Part shown: positions 17,042 to 25,337 of the stretch, piece by piece
How positions within the stretch are numbered: the first letter of the stretch is position 1
Layout: the number at the start of each line of letters is the position of its first letter
Source: CAVTOA01 sp963736285
GTDB taxonomy: Bacteria > Actinomycetota > Actinomycetes > Mycobacteriales > QHCE01
Reading direction: 5' to 3'
NCBI GenBank assembly: GCA_963736285.1
Contig: CAVTOA010000003.1
Span: forward strand, 186,001 to 250,000
DNA: 64,000 bases
Program-made: the position numbers and the translations under genes
Notes under the pieces: generated by a model
Told to the model about the DNA's origin: nothing
Seen by the model: the letters and a program-made list of their open reading frames with translations, nothing else
Databases searched by the model: none

Positions 17042-17461
17042 CTATGCGGCCACCATCTCCACCATGTTGTCGACTTCTGTATCTACATCGGCTGGTGGCA
17101 GATCACGGTTTCGGGTAAAGCTAGAACGGCCTTTACTCAAATCGAAACCCACGGCCGTTGCATCCAACTCACAACCAACCCGACGTTGTTCGTTCACTGT
17201 ATAGCTACGGGTATAAAGCCGACCCATCACCACAACCGGATCGCCTTTGGCCACGCTGTGGGCTACATTGTCGCCCAGCGTCCGCCAGCAGTTGACCTTG
17301 ATGAATAACGAATCACCATCACCGAACGCCCCTGTCGCACGATCGAAGCGTCGCGATGTAGACGCCACTCGTAGGTTGGCAACGGTAACGCCGGAATCTA
17401 GCTTCTGCCACTGCGGGTCGTCCACGACATTGCCGACGATCGTAATAAGCGTTTCGAGCAT
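17042..17461 (-). CDS. ssbB: Second-type single-stranded DNA-binding protein
   Basis: 139 residues with one OB-fold domain (ITIVGNVVDDPQ, VANLRVASTSR, FIKVNCWRTLGDNVA, VVVMGRLYTRSYT). It starts with MLETLITIVGN, as the smaller actinobacterial SSB paralogue does. It ends PPADVDTEVDNMVEMVAA and lacks the acidic DDxxPF-type tip that replicative SSBs use to recruit partner proteins. It is therefore more likely an accessory SSB than the main one. ATG 17461 follows AGAAGGGGTT. In mycobacteria the equivalent gene lies next to ettA, which is a few kilobases away here. Confidence 0.88.
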   Translation of the reverse strand: MLETLITIVGNVVDDPQWQKLDSGVTVANLRVASTSRRFDRATGAFGDGDSLFIKVNCWRTLGDNVAHSVAKGDPVVVMGRLYTRSYTVNEQRRVGCELDATAVGFDLSKGRSSFTRNRDLPPADVDTEVDNMVEMVAA

Positions 17462-17763
17462 GAGAACCCCTTCTTAGCCCCTCACAAGCTCGCGTCGATG
17501 ACCGTTAACTCGCGGCGGCCAGACGCAATCTTCTGTCCAATGCGAACCCTCCATGACCGAATGAATCTTGCGTGAATCTCAAGGAACTCCGGTCGGGTAG
17601 TCCGTACGAACGAGACTGACAGCTCAACGGCGAACGGAAAATCGCGGCAACGCATCTGTGGATGACGGGCTCCGTTGTGGACAGCGGCTCTATTCTCACC
17701 ATCTCTGATAGAGCGCACGCTACGTGCACAGCTGCGCGAAGAGCAAGGGCACAAATAGCGCAC
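17462..17763. other. Gap upstream of ssbB without a convincing gene
   Basis: This stretch should hold the ssbB promoter. A minus-strand frame of 106 codons (17482-17802) runs through it, and its last 57 codons look somewhat protein-like, but I found no ribosome site and no family resemblance, so I do not call it. Confidence 0.4.
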
Positions 17764-17812
17764 AAAAGACTGTGGCCGTCGTGCGTCCAAAATGGAGCAC
17801 AACGGCCACAGT
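17764..17812 (-). terminator. Rho-independent terminator of the thioester-like surface gene
   Basis: A perfect 11-base stem (ACTGTGGCCGT at 17769-17779, complement at 17802-17812) is followed in the minus-strand direction by CTTTTGTG. It lies 58 bp after the stop codon of the gene ending at 17870. Confidence 0.75.
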
Positions 17813-17869
17813 GATAGACCGAACGTACTAAACAGCGATGCCTTAGCGAGAGCTACAGGCTGCGAAGGA

Positions 17870-19087
17870 CTATGCCTTGGCAGAACCCTCGCTGGCAGCG
17901 CTACGGCGACGACGGGTCACGATGTACAGTGCCGCACCACCGCCGATGAGGAGCGCACCCACACCCGCGAACAGGCCGGCCTGCGCACCGGTCACGGGTA
18001 GAGAGCTGCCGCCCTCGCCGCCGTTGGCCTGATTGTCATAGCTGACCTGCGCGGCCTGCTTGACGGGCAAAGTGCCGCCAGTGACCACCATGGCGGGGTT
18101 GACCTGGCCGCTCGTGACAGTTGCGAGTACCTGTCCAACAGCTTCCTGTGGACCGCCAACTGCCTCGAGCAGGACCTTGCCCTTGTCCGCACCTTTAGGA
18201 AGAGCTACAAAGTAGTCCTTACCTGCCTGAAGCTCGGTTACTTTGTTACCAGCCTCATCCAGCAACTGACCGCTCGCTGGGTTGGCAAGGTTCACATTGA
18301 CGTCCTTCGCGGCGTCGGGAGCCTTAACGGGCCCGAGCAAACGAGTGGTGTCGCCACCCACCTTGTCCTTCAACGCAGCGGGCAAGTCGGTGACACTCGG
18401 TGCGCCAGTCTCTGGCAAGTCCAATGCCGACATTTCTTGAACAGGGGCACCGACGTTGGCCTTGCTGGTCAAGTAGTTGTAAAGGTCGGCAACCGCTGGT
18501 GGGTTACCAGCTGAAGCCAGCTTGGTTCCGTCGGAGAAATGCCAGACAGCGGCCTGAGTCGCGGCGACGGCTTGCTGTGGGGTGAGCGCTTCGCCTACGG
18601 GCAGGTTGGCCTTACCCGCGAGGCTCTGGACCAAGGAGGTGACATCGCCAGGGTTGGCGTCCGCAATGGCCGCGTTCTTCACGATCCACTGGATGCGTTC
18701 CAGGGCGCCCTTCGGCAGATTGGCAGCAGAAGTGGCGTTAGCGAGCGGAAGCTGGCCATTCTCCAACTTCTGAGCTGGGTCTAGCGAGAAGCCTTGGACG
18801 GTTTGACCGTCTTGCTCGGCGGCAAGCATCTGAGTCGGCAGCTTTTGGGTCGCTCCGCCAGGGCCTTCGGCGACAATCGACCCGACGGTGCCGGGGACAG
18901 CAGTGACATGAGAAGGCACAGCCGTGGCCTGACCCGGAACGCTTTGCACGGTACCGGTGACGGTGGAAAGGTCCGGAGCAACGTCGGCGACCGCGGCTGA
19001 CGAGTAGGTCATAGCAGCGATCGCGGCTACACCTGCGGCGCCAACAATGCGCAAAGATCGACCACGGAATTGACGTGGGGAAGACAA
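17870..19087 (-). CDS. LPxTG surface protein with thioester-type domain lacking the cysteine
   Basis: 405 residues. A signal peptide (about 1-34) precedes a Val/Pro/Thr-rich stretch with VPG repeats. The central domain aligns with the TQxA-type thioester domain of the neighbour at 19959: ERIQWIVKNAA, AVAATQAAVWHFSDG (Gln178) and ADLYNYLTSKANVG all have counterparts. Such domains form a Cys-Gln thioester that can bond covalently to host or surface molecules. Here the cysteine position (YCID in the neighbour) is FSLD, with Ser101, so no thioester can form. The C-terminus has LPVTG (363-367), a hydrophobic stretch and RRRR, the sortase anchor signal. Start is TTG at 19087 behind GGGAGG. Confidence 0.82.
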   Translation of the reverse strand: MSSPRQFRGRSLRIVGAAGVAAIAAMTYSSAAVADVAPDLSTVTGTVQSVPGQATAVPSHVTAVPGTVGSIVAEGPGGATQKLPTQMLAAEQDGQTVQGFSLDPAQKLENGQLPLANATSAANLPKGALERIQWIVKNAAIADANPGDVTSLVQSLAGKANLPVGEALTPQQAVAATQAAVWHFSDGTKLASAGNPPAVADLYNYLTSKANVGAPVQEMSALDLPETGAPSVTDLPAALKDKVGGDTTRLLGPVKAPDAAKDVNVNLANPASGQLLDEAGNKVTELQAGKDYFVALPKGADKGKVLLEAVGGPQEAVGQVLATVTSGQVNPAMVVTGGTLPVKQAAQVSYDNQANGGEGGSSLPVTGAQAGLFAGVGALLIGGGAALYIVTRRRRSAASEGSAKA

Positions 19088-19458
19088 GGGTTTTACCTCC
19101 CAGTAATGGGCTTAATGCGCGCTTCTATGAAGGGGGTATCGCAACGCGCGCTTTTTAGAGGACGCGAGCGAGCGTAGTAAAACCCACGTCATTAAATCCA
19201 CCCCGATTAACAATTAATAGAAATAAAAGACACTGCTTTGTTTTGTGAATACTGTAAATGGCAAGTATTTACATGCATAATTAGCAAATATTCACATTGT
19301 GTATTACTACTGCAACTTTAAGTAAAGAATAGTTGCCGACTGGGTACAGCAGTGGCAAAAACGTTCAGGCGCAACAGGTCGGTTAAGCTGTGCACCTGAC
19401 TCACCTCGCCAAAATTGGCATCGCCAACAACGACCCCGGCCAGTCAAGGCGAGTCGGA
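19088..19458. other. AT-rich regulatory gap upstream of the surface gene
   Basis: No gene is seen. Positions 19190-19340 are far more AT-rich than the surrounding DNA and contain small dyads: GTAAAT/ATTTAC near 19254-19272, and a wider GTGAATA/TATTCAC pair spanning about 19244-19293. This is a good candidate for promoter and nucleoid-protein binding sites for the divergently read surface gene. Confidence 0.45.
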
Positions 19459-19531
19459 GCGCCCGTAGCTCAGTGGATAGAGCATCGGACTTCTAATCCG
19501 ACGGTCGCAGGTTCGAATCCTGCCGGGCGCG
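19459..19531 (+). tRNA. tRNA-Arg (anticodon TCT)
   Basis: Acceptor arms GCGCCCG and CGGGCGC pair exactly. The D arm (GCTCAGTGGATAGAGC), an anticodon arm with loop CTTCTAA (anticodon TCT) and the T arm GCAGG-TTCGAAT-CCTGC are all normal. CCA is not encoded. GCTTTTTT follows and can act as the transcript end. Confidence 0.95.
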
Positions 19532-19958
19532 CAATCTGGGGCTTTTTTCAAAATCCTGGTTCGTCGGAATCGCCACGATCATGTCTCCGCAGAAATTGCC
19601 TGAGGTGCTTCATCGGAGTACGTCACGAACCGACCTGGGATACATCCGCCGTCGTTGTGCGGGTCGCGCCGCCCAACTCCCCTCATGGAACTGAATCCAC
19701 GGCATTTCATCAATTTTCGGACAATTTTCGACTTTGCTGTAATGAAAGTTCTTCACCGCACGTTTTAGTAGTGACACGTGCGTGCAACAGCGCGCTTAGC
19801 GTCTCTTGTGGCTCAGGACGGAGGTTGACTATCGGCAAACTCACAACCCGGTTTTCCACAGCTACCCCGTATTTACCTGCGCACTTATCGGAAAACCCGT
19901 ATATTAATTTGGTCTGTTATCACCTGAAGCACTTCGCTTCACCAAAAGAATTGACGAG
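19532..19958. other. Gap between tRNA-Arg and a surface-protein gene
   Basis: No convincing gene; the open frame crossing it shows no codon bias or homology I can recognise. The last 120 bases are AT-rich, with TATATT near 19903 as a possible -10 box. A small hairpin, TGAAGC-ACTTC-GCTTCA, lies about 25 bases before the next start and may influence expression. Confidence 0.4.
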
Positions 19959-21089
19959 ATGCACACAAACCTAAAAAAGGGCCTGCGTCGCGCTGCGGGC
20001 CTATTCACGCTGACGGCCACCGCTGCCGCCCTAGTCCTCGGGTTCCTCGCCCAACCTGTTGCGGCCAAGCCAGTTGAGGGCCAGCTTCTTCAGAGCCGCG
20101 ACTGGGGATCTGACGTCCACATCAAGGGCGAAAATCACGCCATCCAAACGGCATTGTTCACGTTGCAGCTACAAGACAAGTCCCAGCTCACCATGTACTG
20201 CATCGACCTGAAGACCGATGCGCAGAGCGGTACGACCTACGTCGAAGACAAATGGAGCAACTACCCTGGTGAGGGCAAGTTCAAGGCCCAGCCCGAGAAG
20301 GTCAACTGGATTCTGCACAACTCTTACCCCTCGGTAAATCTGGCTCTGTTGCAAGACCTCGCCGGCATCGACACCCTGTCTAAAAAGGACGCAATTGCTG
20401 GTACTCAGGCGGCGATCTGGTACTTCAGCAATGGTGGCGAACTGACCGACGACAACAACGCGGTAGTGAAGGCGCTCTACACCTTCCTCACGGGCCCGGC
20501 CAACATTGGCATCAAGTCCGAGCCGAAGGCTTCGTTGACGATCGACCCAGACACCGCTACTGGTAAGGCCGGCGACAAGATCGGTCCGTTCACCGTCACG
20601 TCCAACGCCACGTCAGTTCCGCTCCAGTTCACCGGTGATGGTGGCGCAACTTTGGTAGACGAAAACGACAATGTTGTCACCACCGCTACCAACGGCAGCA
20701 AGCTGTACGTCAAGGTTCCGGCTGACGCAAAAGATGGTCAGGCCACTATCGATGCCACGGTCAACACGACCGTCGAAACTGGTCGGTTGTTCTTGGGCAA
20801 GAACCACAAGAAGACCCAGACCCTGATCACCGCTAAGACCACGCAGACCAAGGTCAGCGACAGCGTGTGTGCCAAGTGGACCGCTACTCCGGTTACTCCG
20901 ACCACCCCGGTTCCGAGCACTCCCGTGCAGACCACTCCTGTTGCGCACACTCCAAGCCAGCCGACTCTGCCAGTAACGGGCGCACAGGCCGGCTTGTTCG
21001 CCGTCCTCGGTGTTGTCCTTGTTGGTGGTGGCGCAGCGCTATTCATTACCACGCGTCGTCGCAAGAACGCCGCTAAGGCCGCCTCCTAA
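19959..21089 (+). CDS. LPxTG-anchored thioester-domain surface protein
   Basis: 376 residues. A signal peptide ends near VAAKP (residue 37). The N-terminal domain carries both thioester partners: Cys81 in MYCIDL and Gln150 in AGTQAAIWYFSNG. This matches the TQxA thioester domain family, which can bind covalently to amines on a target. Residues 180-285 form a probable Ig-like spacer, followed by a Thr/Pro-rich stalk. The sorting signal is LPVTG (337-341), a hydrophobic helix and RRRK, so sortase should link it to peptidoglycan. No sortase gene is in the window. The last 40 residues are nearly the same as in the paralogue at 17870, which reads the other way. Confidence 0.88.
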   Translation: MHTNLKKGLRRAAGLFTLTATAAALVLGFLAQPVAAKPVEGQLLQSRDWGSDVHIKGENHAIQTALFTLQLQDKSQLTMYCIDLKTDAQSGTTYVEDKWSNYPGEGKFKAQPEKVNWILHNSYPSVNLALLQDLAGIDTLSKKDAIAGTQAAIWYFSNGGELTDDNNAVVKALYTFLTGPANIGIKSEPKASLTIDPDTATGKAGDKIGPFTVTSNATSVPLQFTGDGGATLVDENDNVVTTATNGSKLYVKVPADAKDGQATIDATVNTTVETGRLFLGKNHKKTQTLITAKTTQTKVSDSVCAKWTATPVTPTTPVPSTPVQTTPVAHTPSQPTLPVTGAQAGLFAVLGVVLVGGGAALFITTRRRKNAAKAAS

Positions 21090-21117
21090 GCTCTTCGAGC
21101 AGGCGTATCGCACGATC

Positions 21118-21168
21118 ACAGTGGCCCGCACGGTCTTTGTACAAGACCGTGCGGGCCACTGTTGTTGT
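21118..21168 (+). terminator. Strong hairpin terminator after the thioester surface gene
   Basis: Arms of about 20 bases (21118-21137 and 21143-21162) pair perfectly around TGTAC, 29 bases after the stop codon, and TGTTGTCG follows. The very stable stem and position support termination, possibly also for the convergent sigma-factor gene. Confidence 0.75.
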
Positions 21169-21223
21169 CGCACCACAGGCAATCGCTGAAGCGGTGTGAA
21201 TCCGGACCGGACCGCGAGCGCTG

Positions 21224-22198
21224 CTACGCGGCCTCTAAGCCAGCGGGGCCGGCGAGCGAGCGCAACTGACGTAACGCGGCCGACTCGAGCTGCCGGACCC
21301 GCTCTCGGCTAAGCCCCAAGGTTCCGGCGATCTCGGTCAGCGACTGTTCTCTACCATCTTCCATGCCGAAACGAGCCCGGATGATGAGCGCCGAACGCGT
21401 ATCCAACTCTGTAATCAACCGTTCCAGCCGGTCTTTTTCGACATCGGCGACCACTAGCTCTTCTGGCGACGGCTCATCGATATCGGCAACAAGGTCGGAG
21501 AGCGGCGTCTCTTCGTCTTCGCCTACCGGCGTGTCCAGACTGACCGCCTCCCGGGAAAACGTAATCAGCTCCTCGATGCGCTCGGGCTCAACGTCGAGCG
21601 CGCCGGCCAACTCGACCGACTCTGGTTCTCGCCCCAGCTCACGAGTGAGTTCACGTCGCAAGGAACGCATCCGGTTGATTTCTTCAACCAGATGTACCGG
21701 CAACCGCACCACCCGAGCCTGTTGTGCGATAGCACGACTAATGGCCTGACGAATCCACCAAGTGGCATAGGTGGAAAACTTGAACCCCTTGCGGTAGTCG
21801 AACTTTTCGACCGCCCGCACCAAGCCCGAGTTGCCTTCCTGAATGAGGTCTAGCAGCGGCATCGCCGCACGGGTGTACCGGCGTGCGATCGAGACCACCA
21901 GTCGCAGGTTAGCGACGATGAAGGTTTCTTTCGCCCGATACCCCTCGGCCGCGAGACGTTGCAGCTCCCGCCTGGTCACTCCTGCGGGGAGTTGGTCCTC
22001 TGGGCCAGCTAATAGGTGGTCGGCATATAGCCCAGCCTCTACCGACTTCGACAGATCTACTTCGCCCATCGCGTCGAGTAGCGGCGTCTGGCTAATCTCG
22101 TGTAGGTATGTTCCGACGAGGTCACGCTCAAGCAGCGCCGCATCGGCGGCGTCCCTGCGGACTCGCCTCGCATCCCGCTCTTGCGGAGCCTCGGCCAT
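21224..22198 (-). CDS. Group 2 sigma-70 factor (SigB-like)
   Basis: 324 residues from ATG 22198, picked because AAAGGAG sits six bases upstream; the frame runs further but overlaps the divergent gene. Region 1.2 (DLVGTYLHEISQTPLLD), region 2 (DLIQEGNSGLVRAVEKFDY and FSTYATWWIRQAISRAI), region 3 (RLPVHLVEEINRM) and region 4 with its helix-turn-helix (LTEIAGTLGLSRERVRQLE) are all complete. The length and lack of a long region 1.1 fit an alternative, stress or stationary-phase factor of the SigB/HrdD group rather than the essential SigA. No anti-sigma gene is next to it. Confidence 0.9.
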   Translation of the reverse strand: MAEAPQERDARRVRRDAADAALLERDLVGTYLHEISQTPLLDAMGEVDLSKSVEAGLYADHLLAGPEDQLPAGVTRRELQRLAAEGYRAKETFIVANLRLVVSIARRYTRAAMPLLDLIQEGNSGLVRAVEKFDYRKGFKFSTYATWWIRQAISRAIAQQARVVRLPVHLVEEINRMRSLRRELTRELGREPESVELAGALDVEPERIEELITFSREAVSLDTPVGEDEETPLSDLVADIDEPSPEELVVADVEKDRLERLITELDTRSALIIRARFGMEDGREQSLTEIAGTLGLSRERVRQLESAALRQLRSLAGPAGLEAA

Positions 22199-22253
22199 AA
22201 CCGCTCCTTTCGCCGTCACCGATTGCACCTGATGTTGAGCACAACCCCGTGCG

Positions 22254-22823
22254 ATGACAAAAGATTCCAAGCCGACGGTACTGTTCGCTGTGATGTCCCC
22301 ATCAGAGCCAATTAACGCGGGTTTTACCCAGCCCGGCAGTCTCACCTCATTCGTTGACGCGATGGCCGAATTCGCCACCGGCGTCACTGTTGTCTGCGTC
22401 CGAGATCCAGACGACGACGGCGACGTCGGCATGACGGCAACATCATTTGCCTCAGTAGCGCTCTCACCTCCCATGATCTCAATCGGCGTGGTGGAAACGT
22501 CCTACACCCATGAGGTGCTCAGTCGGGCGTCGCGATGGTCGGTCACCGTACTCAGCGCGCATCAGCGCGCCCTGGCCGGTCGGTTTGGCGTCGCTGGCCG
22601 ACCCAGCCCACGGCTATTGCTTGCTGGCGAACCACATCACCGCGGGGCTATGAGCGGCGCGCTGGTTATCGACGAGGGCCTGACCGCGCTGGAATGTGAA
22701 ACCGAACAGCGCATCGTGGCTGGGGACCACACGGTGCTGATTGCCCGAGTCCTGGACATCGCTTATGTCAATTCGAAAAAAGAGCCACTGCTGAGGTTTC
22801 GACGAGGTTACAGCGCGCTGTAA
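22254..22823 (+). CDS. Flavin reductase domain protein
   Basis: 189 residues with the FMN-binding split-barrel of the HpaC/flavin reductase group: DAMAEFATGVTVV, GMTATSFASVALSPPMISIGV, RWSVTVLSAHQRALAGRF and the late ECETEQRIVAGDHTVLIARV. Such proteins reduce free flavin with NAD(P)H for partner monooxygenases, or bind flavin themselves. No monooxygenase partner is nearby. ATG 22254 has no clear ribosome site, and ATG 22293 is an alternative start that keeps the whole domain. It is divergent from the sigma gene with 55 bp between starts. Confidence 0.82.
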   Translation: MTKDSKPTVLFAVMSPSEPINAGFTQPGSLTSFVDAMAEFATGVTVVCVRDPDDDGDVGMTATSFASVALSPPMISIGVVETSYTHEVLSRASRWSVTVLSAHQRALAGRFGVAGRPSPRLLLAGEPHHRGAMSGALVIDEGLTALECETEQRIVAGDHTVLIARVLDIAYVNSKKEPLLRFRRGYSAL

Positions 22824-22890
22824 TGTCCCTTTTGGGAGAGGCTGTCGGGATTCACCCGCATAACGCCTCTTGGAGAGGGGGCTCCTCCGC

Positions 22891-23217
22891 ATGTCAGCTC
22901 ACCGTAGCGTCGTCATGGATCCGCTGCAGGCTACACAGACTCTTAGCCGCGCCCGCACACACGACGCCGATCCCGCCCGCTACCTAGCGCGCTATTTGGG
23001 CCATGGTGCTTATCCGGCAACCGGGGCGGCTCTGCTTACCCGACTCCGTAATCAGCAAGCGCCGGCCGCACTGGTTGATTCCCTGTCACGGCTATCCAGT
23101 CGGCAAATCTTCTACAGCTTGACCGACGTCTACACCGCGCTTGGGGTGCACGCCATTCAGTCACGTGGCCCGTGGGAGGAAGCGTTCTCCTGGCCGGGCA
23201 CGGTGGTTCCCAGCTAG
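22891..23217 (+). CDS. Small DUF2795-like protein
   Basis: 108 residues. The region YPATGAALLTRLRNQQAPAALVDSLSRLSSRQIFYSLTDVYTALG resembles the DUF2795 pattern (YPA...L...A...G...LE.L....Y.S..DV..ALG), a small helical domain of unknown function common in actinobacteria. I start it at ATG 22891, behind GAGAGGGGG; the frame opens 21 bases earlier at a TTG. It ends by overlapping the convergent dehydrogenase gene by four bases. Confidence 0.65.
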   Translation: MSAHRSVVMDPLQATQTLSRARTHDADPARYLARYLGHGAYPATGAALLTRLRNQQAPAALVDSLSRLSSRQIFYSLTDVYTALGVHAIQSRGPWEEAFSWPGTVVPS

Positions 23218-24257
23218 GTGCCAATCTCAATCACCGCTTTGATGTCATCGTCGCGGTGCGTGGTGGTCTCCGCGAAATTCGCCAGCGGAACCCTGCGGGT
23301 GATCAGCGATTCGAGCCATCCTCGATCTGCCTCCGCCAGCGTTATTGCCGCGGCCAGATAGTGGCGCCTGTTGGCATTGACCGAACCAAACACCACATCG
23401 TTTTCGAGCACTGCTTCGCGCCCAAACCCGCCCGCGTCAAAAGGAACTGTGCGACCCCGAGTGGACACACCGGTCAGGCAGACAATGCCGTTGGCCCCAT
23501 TGCGGGACATGACATCGACGACCAACGCCGGCGCTCCGGTGCACTCCAACACGATGTCTGGCACAACCGGAAGGTCCTCGATGGCGCCGTAGTGGTAGAT
23601 CGCCCCCATCTTTTGAACAAGTTCCGGCTTGGGGCCATCGGCGCGCTGGTCAAACACGTGCACATCCAGACCTTCGCGAACCCCTAACATCGCGGCCAAC
23701 TGACCGATTGGGCCCGCACCGGTGACGAGAACAGTGTGGGGTGCAAAGGTGGCCCGCGCGCCGATCCGCTTAATCTGCTCCCAAGCCTTGGTCACGATGG
23801 TCAACGGCTCCATCAGCACCCCCACTGAGCTCAGTGACGCATCCAACGCGACGGCACATTCTGGGCGCAACCGGTAGCGTTCTCGGGCAAAACCGTGCAA
23901 ACCCTTGATGCCGTGCTCTGTGTACTGGCCGTTGTCGCACATGTCTGCTTCTCCCGCAGCGCAGTTGACGCAGGGCACCGGATCGGGCACCCGCACAATC
24001 CCCACGACCAAGTCACCTGGCGCAAATGTGCCGGAGGAGTCTTCGATCACGCGCCCCAACGACTCATGCCCAAGCACCAAACGGTCTTCGTCCGGAGGTG
24101 CCTCGCCATACTCGTTGGCCATAATCTCTAGATCTGTGCCGCACACTCCTACCGCGAGTCCTTCGACCAATACCGCACCCTCTGACACGTCTGGTTCGCC
24201 TATCTCCGCAATCGAAGCCGAGTCAGCCACACCCGGTTGAACGGTCAAAGCCTTCAT
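23214..24257 (-). CDS. Zinc-dependent dehydrogenase, glucose 1-dehydrogenase type
   Basis: 347 residues from ATG 24257 (MKALTVQPG). Medium-chain dehydrogenase fold: catalytic zinc residues Cys39 in GVCGTDLEI and His in LVLGHES, a lobe with PCVNCAAGEADMC for structural zinc, and the nucleotide site VTGAGPIGQLAAMLG. The phrase GTDLEIMANEYGEAPPDEDRLVLGHE and the C-terminal half resemble archaeal-type glucose dehydrogenases, which oxidise glucose to gluconolactone with NAD(P). Substrate assignment is by resemblance only. The start is 154 bp from the divergent orn gene. Confidence 0.82.
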   Translation of the reverse strand: MKALTVQPGVADSASIAEIGEPDVSEGAVLVEGLAVGVCGTDLEIMANEYGEAPPDEDRLVLGHESLGRVIEDSSGTFAPGDLVVGIVRVPDPVPCVNCAAGEADMCDNGQYTEHGIKGLHGFARERYRLRPECAVALDASLSSVGVLMEPLTIVTKAWEQIKRIGARATFAPHTVLVTGAGPIGQLAAMLGVREGLDVHVFDQRADGPKPELVQKMGAIYHYGAIEDLPVVPDIVLECTGAPALVVDVMSRNGANGIVCLTGVSTRGRTVPFDAGGFGREAVLENDVVFGSVNANRRHYLAAAITLAEADRGWLESLITRRVPLANFAETTTHRDDDIKAVIEIGT

Positions 24258-24410
24258 CGCTACTCCATATCTGTGCCATCTGAGGTCGAACAATGATGCC
24301 CTTTTTCTACCCAAAATGCGGATAACGCCTATACGTCTAGTATTGGCCGACGTCTTCACGGAACGAGCACGCCGCGGTCGGCAACAAACGTCACAGAGCT
24401 GGAACGTAGA

Positions 24411-25064
24411 GTGACCGACGTGGCAGACAAAACGACAGATCGCCTCGTGTGGATCGATTGCGAAATGACTGGGCTAAGCCTTACGGACGATGCACTTATC
24501 GAGGTCGCGGCGCTCGTAACCGACTCCGAGCTCACCATTCTTGGAGAAGGCGTCGATGTCGTCATTCATGCCGACGATGCCGCCCTGGAAGCCATGCCCG
24601 AGGTCGTGCGCGCCATGCATGGCAAGTCGGGCCTCACCGAAGAAGTCCGCGCCTCGACCGTCAGCATGGCTGAGGCAGAACAACGAATCTTCGATTACAT
24701 CGCCACCCACGTTCCCGAACCGCGAACCGCTCCCCTATGTGGCAACTCCATCGGCACCGACCGCGGCTTCATCGCCCGCGACATGCCTCGGCTCAACGAT
24801 TACCTGCACTACCGCATGGTCGACGTGTCTTCGGTCAAAGAACTCTGCCGACGGTGGTATCCACGTGTCTATTTTGGACAGCCAGAAAAAGGGCTGGCGC
24901 ATCGCGCACTCGCCGACATCAAAGAAAGCATCCGCGAGCTCGCCTACTATCGACGCTCAATATTTGTGCCACTACCCGGGCCAGACGTCGACGAGGCACG
25001 AGCGATCGCGAAGCAAGTCACTGTCGATAACGGCCATGCTGGCACAGGGGTGGCAACCGAGTAG
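24411..25064 (+). CDS. orn: Oligoribonuclease
   Basis: 217 residues of the DEDDh exonuclease family, which degrades 2-5 nt RNA fragments and pGpG to mononucleotides. The metal and catalytic residues are visible: Asp and Glu in WIDCEMTGL, the Asp in GNSIGTDRGFIARDMP, and the His/Asp in HRALADIKESIRELAYYR. The C-terminal tail past residue 185 is longer than in E. coli, as usual in actinobacteria. Start is GTG 24411. A tRNA-His gene follows, the same order as in mycobacteria. Confidence 0.95.
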   Translation: MTDVADKTTDRLVWIDCEMTGLSLTDDALIEVAALVTDSELTILGEGVDVVIHADDAALEAMPEVVRAMHGKSGLTEEVRASTVSMAEAEQRIFDYIATHVPEPRTAPLCGNSIGTDRGFIARDMPRLNDYLHYRMVDVSSVKELCRRWYPRVYFGQPEKGLAHRALADIKESIRELAYYRRSIFVPLPGPDVDEARAIAKQVTVDNGHAGTGVATE

Positions 25065-25154
25065 CGAGGCCCTCCAGCGATACGGCTATGATGTTGCAGG
25101 TTCCTCGGCCTTGCACATCTAGCCGTTCTGGCTCGTAGCGCATGCCGTAAACAT

Positions 25155-25228
25155 GGTGGCTGTAGCTCAGTTGGTAGAGCACCGGGTTGTGGTCCCGGGT
25201 GTCGTGGGTTCAAGTCCCATCAGTCACC
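25155..25228 (+). tRNA. tRNA-His (anticodon GTG)
   Basis: Acceptor arms GTGGCTG/CAGTCAC pair with one G-T wobble. The extra G at 25155 opposite discriminator C is the special histidine identity pair. The anticodon loop is TTGTGGT, and the T arm GTGGG-TTCAAGT-CCCAT is standard. TATGAT near 25087 could be its -10 box. Confidence 0.95.
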
Positions 25229-25243
25229 CCGCGAATACCCAGC

Positions 25244-25282
25244 AGGTGAGTGTCTTCATGTCGAGGACACTCACCTTTTTTT
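25244..25282 (+). terminator. Rho-independent terminator after tRNA-His
   Basis: AGGTGAGTGTC (25244-25254) and GACACTCACCT (25266-25276) form a perfect 11-base stem with an 11-base loop, followed directly by a run of T to 25282. It is one of the clearest terminators in the window. Confidence 0.92.
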
Positions 25283-25337
25283 GCGCGCGCCACCACGGCT
25301 CGCACGAGCCAAGAGTCGACGGGCACGAGACCCCGCG

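Noticed and set aside
17482..17802. 106-codon minus-strand frame upstream of ssbB
   Set aside because: No ribosome site, overlaps a strong terminator, and no family resemblance. Only the last 57 codons look protein-like.
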